Shown here in pieces: positions 58,019 to 64,000 of a stretch of 64,000 nt of DNA. Source of the DNA: Desmodesmus armatus (Eukaryota > Chlorophyta > Chlorophyceae > Sphaeropleales > Scenedesmaceae); contig VIIQ02000272.1 in the NCBI GenBank assembly GCA_007449985.2, positions 28,501-92,500 on the forward strand, written 5' to 3'. The first letter of the stretch is position 1; each line of letters opens with the position of its first letter. The translations under genes and the position numbers were made by a program. Under the pieces are notes generated by a model. That model searched no databases and was not told the DNA's origin. It was given only the letters and a program-made list of their open reading frames with translations.

Positions 58019-60696
58019 CGATAGCTGTGTGGTCACTGACCATTGCAGAGGCGGTGACAACCTGTGCAAGCCGTGAGTTGACATTGTTGCAGTTGCAGCA
58101 CTGTCACAGTGCTGTGCTGTGCTGTTCTGTGCATGCTGCATCAGGCTGATGGGTTGTTGTCCAAGTCCGCTCAGCACTTAAGTGAGCCTGTAAAATGTAT
58201 ATTTGTAATCTCAATAATTCGTGTTGTGAAGGTAGTTGTGTTTGTCACTCAGCCCTCGTTTTTGTGTACAGTGTATTCGCTGTGTGCCCAGTAGGGCCGA
58301 AGCTTGCATGTACGTTGAGGTTTTCTTATGTTTGACCACTGTTTGGTGACTTTTGGCGTCGTTTTGACGCATGCCATGGCGCGTGATTGTCCGATATTCG
58401 CCCGTCAGCCCTGTCGCAGCGACAGTCACTAGTGGGCCGACTGCTTCATGTACTGCATGTCGCATCAACTGTCCTTCAGCGAGTAACTCCATCCATGGGA
58501 CGCACATCGCCCATCCTGTTATAATTCAGTCGGTCTGGCCACAGCACGCACAGCCTTACATGGCTTCAAGCAGGGCACCACAAATGCAGCCATGATGGAT
58601 GCTCTGACGACACCTGTGCCATGCTCTCAAGTGCCAATCAAGTTCATAAACAATCCTTGGTAATAGGGTTGACAGCCATGATGTACACTGTAGTAACGCA
58701 CACACGCCAATATGACCCACAGCTGCTGCCGTCCTGACAACAAGCCGAGCAAGTTTGTCTGCATCCCCGTCACAATACTACACTTCTGTGTGCATGTAGG
58801 GACGTGCACATGGGGGGTCCCAACGCGTGTGGGCTCAACACCCTGCACTACCCTTGCAATGATCACGTACAGTATACATGTCATGCCTAGCCTAGGCTGG
58901 GCCGTCCCACCCAACAGTATGCCATGCGCAGCCTAGCTGGCAGCAAAGTTTGCTAGGACAACGCCCACACCGTGTGCAGCCACCCACTTCAGACTCAGCA
59001 GCAGCTGCAGCCGCAGACAACATGACACTTTGGTATGCTACTACTGGTACCAGCAATAGCACCATGCAGCAGCCAACACGGTCAAGTGGCATTCTGCCTG
59101 CCTGTTTGCCTGGAATGCAGTGCCTGCCTGCCTGCCTGCCTGCACTTTCTCCTACTCTGCGACGACCCACAAGTGAACTAGCATAGCGGCCCACGCCACA
59201 CTCCTCAACACTGTCGCAGCCTCAGCATCATGACCCCACAACCATTATTGGTTGGCAGTTAGGGCCATGCAGTCGTGAAGGTAATCATGCTCAACTACCT
59301 CCTGGGCAGTGCAGCAGACAAGTGGGTACAGTGTCATACTGCACACCTGCCACTGCTATGGGCTGCTTGTTCACAACATGCAAGCTACTGCAGCGCACAC
59401 ACGCCATCCGATCAACAGCATCACTGCCATGCATCTGTCCACACACTTTGTGTCAACTGGTTGCCCACACAAAGGTCTTGGTGTAGCACAACCTTGATAC
59501 AGATACAAAAAGAGTGGCAAACCCACACACCAGAGTCCTGGATAGTGCTCAGCTGGCCAGCACTGCACCACACGTATGGTTGTGCACAGCACTCGCCCAC
59601 TGAAGTGTTGCTGCGAGCCCCAGATCCCAATCAGCAAAAGAAGAGTTGTGGAAAGGCCACTGTCACCCTGACACACTCGGCACTTATATGGCATATCGCT
59701 CACTTTGTGCGACGGTGTCACCAAACATGACAGTGAAAAAAGAGAAGAAGATCCTGTCCGGACAGATCCGATCATACCCGGGGTATGCGTTGTGCAGCCT
59801 GCATCCTACAGTCTGTTGGTTGCATGGCAGCCACGCCTCATGGCATTTTAGACACATGTACATCCTCAAGCACCTAGGCAGCTGAGTGTGCTGCAGGCTA
59901 AAGCCTAGAGGCTGGGCCTGGCAACCAACACAAAGTCCGTGCCATGATGACTAATGGGGTCAGCACCCCCGGATGACTCATCAGGTCGACAGTCAACACT
60001 GATTCGAACCCATGTGCACCAGGAGGTCAGCAGCCCCTCAATCAGACCCAGGGGCAAGCTCAAATCCTTTTGCCCCTGCAGTCACCCAGAATCATGCTTG
60101 GAAGCACAAAACCGTGCTAGCAGTACATACTGCTGGGGGCATTGCTGCCAGTGGAGCAGCACTCAGCGGGTAAGGTCAACAATCCATGCAATGCATAAAA
60201 GGCATATAATGCATGCACAGCAGATGCATCGTATGGCATGCACGTAGGCATGCCATACATGCACTAGGGCCGATTGACTCAAAGGAGAGTCCCAATAGCT
60301 TGTCTCGCCATAGTAGTATCACAAACAAAACTGCCCTTCCGCACGGGCATGTACACAGCACTGCAGCACCAGATGCAGTCAGTGGCACCTCCAAGCTCCC
60401 AACTGGGATGCCATACATAAGTCAAGCTGAGATCCAGACCTGCCTAGTCACTTTCTTTCGTGTCAAGCACCAAACCCAATAGCATACACAATGCACTCCT
60501 AGATACACATGTCAAGTCAACAAACACCCACCCTGAAACCAAAGGCGCACACGTCCCCTCCAAATGGTACATTCCATCAGCAGGCACCTGCACCTAGCCT
60601 TGTGACAGCAGGTTTCCTAGCTGGCCGGGCCACACCAGCTGACATCAACACAGCTCACACATCCATTACGGTGTGACGTCACAAGCAAAACCCTGC
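58019..60696. other. 2.7 kb between the two membrane-protein genes
   Basis: No gene recognised. Contains a TGCC/CCTG microsatellite at about 59120-59142. An open stretch at 59275-59730 (plus, 151 codons) has no recognisable features. Confidence 0.4.
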
Positions 60697-61568
60697 TCAC
60701 ACTTTCACTGAGACAATCGGCTTTGCACCAACAACAGACGAGGCCGAATCCCCTGCAGTGACCGGCACGCCCCCTACAATGCCTGCCGAGTACACATCTC
60801 TCGCCACGACACCCACCACAGGTGCTGCCCCAGCCTCAACATCATCGCTTGCCTGTGCCTCAGCTACATCCAGGCGCACCTTCCTGCTCAAAAGTGCAGT
60901 GTTCACATACAGCACAAACATAAACAGACTGAACACAATGGTAGCAATGGCCACACCCCGCTGTTGCTGGTGCAGCCGAGAATGCTGAGGATGCAACTGG
61001 CAGCCCATAGAGCCGCCCAGAAGCAGTCCCAGCCAAAATCACAGCCGTAGGTGACGCATGCGCGGCTGTTGCCGCCACAGCTGGAAAGCCTTGTCTTGGG
61101 TGAGACTGTGTAGGTGAGGAAAATGATGCTGCAAACTAGGCCTGTGGACAGCAGGCACAGACACAGGCGCGAGCACAGACAAAAGCAGGAGCACACAGCA
61201 GCAGGAGGTCAGAAGCATGCAGGTGTGCATGGTTCCTGACTTGGTCGTAGCGTGCATGCATTCACAGGATACACGCGTGGATCCTGTGTTTGAGGGTTCA
61301 TATGGGGATGTATGCTAGGATTGTGGAGGGTAAGACTGCATTACGTAATCTAGGATGAGCAATCGACAACAGAGAAGCTGTTTCAGCTCCCTGCTGCTTG
61401 AGGCGATGAACTGATGGAACAGCAGTCCACGGTTTGTACAACCCCCACGCGGCCCCTGCATGCCAACTCACTTGCTGTTCCAAGCAGCAGCGACACAGCA
61501 GCCATGGCAACCTACAGCACACATGCACAGCACACAGCACAGCAGCAGTCAGTACGTACGGCTGCCAT
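60697..61568 (-). CDS. small multi-pass membrane protein, paralogue B (one-base frameshift)
   Basis: Exon 1 is 61568-61560 (ATG GCA GCC, donor GTACGT), exon 2 is 61511-61472 (exactly 40 nt, as in paralogue A), exon 3 is from 61141 to the stop at 60697. Protein start MAAVAMAAVSLLLGTASLVC matches paralogue A's VALGVVGIVCGSACLIC at the same splice positions. TM2 is CFWAALWAASCILSILGC and TM3 is VAIATIVFSLFMFVLYVN; the tail is acidic/Val-rich, ending SVKV. TM2 and TM3 are in different frames: one G seems missing in the GGGG run near 60956-60959. This could be a sequence error or a real lesion. Function unknown. Confidence 0.55.
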
Positions 61569-61702
61569 TGCAGCCTAGCATGAACCAATGGTGAACGAGC
61601 TGCGTACTACCTCAACAGCAACAAGCTGCGGGGTGCACCTATTGGCTGGCAGCCATGCACATTGTCAGAACCTTGGGCTGATTTCACCCTTACACCAAGA
61701 GT

Positions 61703-64000
61703 ATGGCTTCAGCACGCTGCGCATTGTGCATATCTCCCCCTCAAAGTTGCCCTCCCCCTCAAAGCATATCTCCCCCTCAAAGTTGCCCTCCCCCTCAAAG
61801 TTGCCCTTCAGCACCCTTGACACCAAAAGCATGGCTTCAGCACGCTGCGCATTGTGCATATCTCCCCCTCAAAGTTGCCCTCCCCCTCAAAGCATATCTC
61901 CCCCTCAAAGTTGCCCTCCCCCTCAAAGTTGCCCTTCAGCACCCTTGACACCAAAAGCATGGCTTCAGCACGCTGCGCATTGTGCATATCTCCCCCTCAA
62001 AGTTGCCCTCCCCCTCAAAGCATATCTCCCCCTCAAAGTTGCCCTCCCCCTCAAAGTTGCCCTTCAGCACCCTTGACACCAAAAGCATGGCTTCAGCACG
62101 CTGCGCATTGTGCATATCTCCCCCTCAAAGTTGCCCTCCCCCTCAAAGCATATCTCCCCCTCAAAGTTGCCCTCCCCCTCAAAGTTGCCCTTCAGCACCC
62201 TTGACACCAAAAGCATGGCTTCAGCACGCTGCGCATTGTGCATATCTCCCCCTCAAAGTTGCCCTCCCCCTCAAAGCATATCTCCCCCTCAAAGTTGCCC
62301 TCCCCCTCAAAGTTGCCCTTCAGCACCCTTGACACCAAAAGCATGGCTTCAGCACGCTGCGCATTGTGCATATCTCCCCCTCAAAGTTGCCCTCCCCCTC
62401 AAAGCATATCTCCCCCTCAAAGTTGCCCTTCAGCACCCTTGACACCAAAAGCATGGCTTCAGCACGCTGCGCATTGTGCATATCTCCCCCTCAAAGTTGC
62501 CCTCCCCCTCAAAGCATATCTCCCCCTCAAAGTTGCCCTCCCCCTCAAAGTTGCCCTTCAGCACCCTTGACACCAAAAGCATGGCTTCAGCACGCTGCGC
62601 ATTGTGCATATCTCCCCCTCAAAGTTGCCCTCCCCCTCAAAGCATATCTCCCCCTCAAAGTTGCCCTCCCCCTCAAAGTTGCCCTTCAGCACCCTTGACA
62701 CCAAAAGCATGGCTTCAGCACGCTGCGCATTGTGCATATCTCCCCCTCAAAGTTGCCCTCCCCCTCAAAGCATATCTCCCCCTCAAAGTTGCCCTCCCCC
62801 TCAAAGTTGCCCTTCAGCACCCTTGACACCAAAAGCATGGCTTCAGCACGCTGCGCATTGTGCATATCTCCCCCTCAAAGTTGCCCTCCCCCTCAAAGCA
62901 TATCTCCCCCTCAAAGTTGCCCTCCCCCTCAAAGTTGCCCTTCAGCACCCTTGACACCAAAAGCATGGCTTCAGCACGCTGCGCATTGTGCATATCTCCC
63001 CCTCAAAGTTGCCCTCCCCCTCAAAGCATATCTCCCCCTCAAAGTTGCCCTCCCCCTCAAAGTTGCCCTTCAGCACCCTTGACACCAAAAGCATGGCTTT
63101 AGCATGCGTGCGCATTGTGCATATCTCCCCCTCAAAGTTGCCCTCCCCCTCAAAGCATATCTCCCCCTCAAAGTTGCCCTTCAGCACCCTTGACACCAAA
63201 AGCATGGCTTCAGCACGCTGCGCATTGTGCATATCTCCCCCTCAAAGTTGCCCTCCCCCTCAAAGCATATCTCCCCCTCAAAGTTGCCCTCCCCCTCAAA
63301 GTTGCCCTTCAGCACCCTTGACACCAAAAGCATGGCTTCAGCACGCTGCGCATTGTGCATATCTCCCCCTCAAAGTTGCCCTCCCCCTCAAAGCATATCT
63401 CCCCCTCAAAGTTGCCCTCCCCCTCAAAGTTGCCCTTCAGCACCCTTGACACCAAAAGCATGGCTTCAGCACGCTGCGCATTGTGCATATCTCCCCCTCA
63501 AAGTTGCCCTCCCCCTCAAAGCATATCTCCCCCTCAAAGTTGCCCTCCCCCTCAAAGTTGCCCTTCAGCACCCTTGACACCAAAAGCATGGCTTCAGCAC
63601 GCTGCGCATTGTGCATATCTCCCCCTCAAAGTTGCCCTCCCCCTCAAAGCATATCTCCCCCTCAAAGTTGCCCTCCCCCTCAAAGTTGCCCTTCAGCACC
63701 CTTGACACCAAAAGCATGGCTTTAGCATGCGTGCGCATTGTGCATATCTCCCCCTCAAAGTTGCCCTCCCCCTCAAAGCATATCTCCCCCTCAAAGTTGC
63801 CCTTCAGCACCCTTGACACCAAAAGCATGGCTTCAGCACGCTGCGCATTGTGCATATCTCCCCCTCAAAGTTGCCCTCCCCCTCAAAGCATATCTCCCCC
63901 TCAAAGTTGCCCTCCCCCTCAAAGTTGCCCTTCAGCACCCTTGACACCAAAAGCATGGCTTCAGCACGCTGCGCATTGTGCATATCTCCCCCTCAAAGTT
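61703..64000. repeat. 128-bp satellite/minisatellite array
   Basis: Unit starts (ATGGCTTCAG) at 61703, 61831, 61959, 62087, 62215, 62343, 62453, 62581, 62709, 62837, 62965, 63093, 63204, 63332, 63460, 63588, 63716, 63827 and 63955, continuing off the window. Units are 128 bp, except one of 110 bp (62343) and two of 111 bp (63093, 63716). Inside each unit is an 18-bp subrepeat (CCCCCTCAAAGTTGCCCT); short units lack one. All three plus frames and the minus strand are largely open because 128 is not a multiple of 3; I do not regard them as genes. Confidence 0.95.

Noticed and set aside
59995..60065. tRNA-like GGTTCGAATC box on the minus strand
   Set aside because: The flanking bases do not form a T-arm stem and no acceptor stem or anticodon arm could be drawn.
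61854..63944. Series of 110-153 codon open frames with Pro/Ser-rich or Gly/Glu-rich products in the satellite
   Set aside because: They arise because a 128-bp unit shifts frame each copy; same stretches are open on both strands, with no start context or conservation signal.
61703..64000. CRISPR-like regular repeat array
   Set aside because: The repeats are directly adjacent 128-bp units with internal subrepeats and no unique spacers; this is satellite DNA in a eukaryotic genome.

Overview
This is nuclear DNA from a chlorophycean green alga, probably Volvocales (Haematococcus-like). That placement is an inference. It rests on intron-rich genes with GTGAGT/GCAG junctions, very abundant CAG/GCA triplet runs coding poly-Q, poly-A or poly-S, an OPR-type organelle RNA-binding protein, a plastid-type DUF819 membrane protein, and expanded LRR families. 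I see no rRNA, tRNA or CRISPR. All gene models below were built by hand from splice sites and reading phase; none has been checked against transcripts.

Layout. 1-7.9 kb: a minus-strand DUF4470 gene that runs off the left edge. One intron holds a complete-ended but internally deleted Ty3/gypsy LTR retrotransposon (1713-5674, 5-bp target duplication CCCCA). 8-17 kb: three tandem plus-strand F-box-like/LRR genes, period about 3.1-3.2 kb. 17.9-21.8 kb: a five-exon Ser/Gly/Ala-rich protein of unknown function. 21.8-28.5 kb: mostly unassigned, with a 767-bp TTAA-flanked inverted-repeat element and a small two-exon membrane-protein gene. 28.6-32.8 kb: an OPR-like protein. 33.5-34.6 kb: a second TTAA-flanked element. 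36-41.6 kb: two more LRR paralogues on the minus strand, one frameshifted. 42.5-47.5 kb: an eight-exon glycerol dehydrogenase gene (minus), full of partial exon copies. 48.2-52.7 kb: a DUF819 membrane protein (plus) with a huge loop built from a repeated motif of about 40 residues. 53.8-55.0 kb: the 3' end of a LINE (minus). 56.7-58.0 and 60.7-61.6 kb: two divergent paralogues of a small multi-pass membrane protein that share an exon of exactly 40 nt. 61.7-64 kb: a 128-bp satellite with higher-order structure, running off the right edge.

The most unusual signals are: (a) recurrent short tandem duplications across exon-intron boundaries in three unrelated genes, including one in the glycerol dehydrogenase gene that appears to have split an exon and created an intron; (b) the repeat-filled loop inside the DUF819 protein; (c) five LRR paralogues sharing a tiny last coding exon whose stop codon is followed two bases later by a splice donor. 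Several apparent frameshifts are single-base losses in homopolymers, so consensus error must be excluded before calling pseudogenes.
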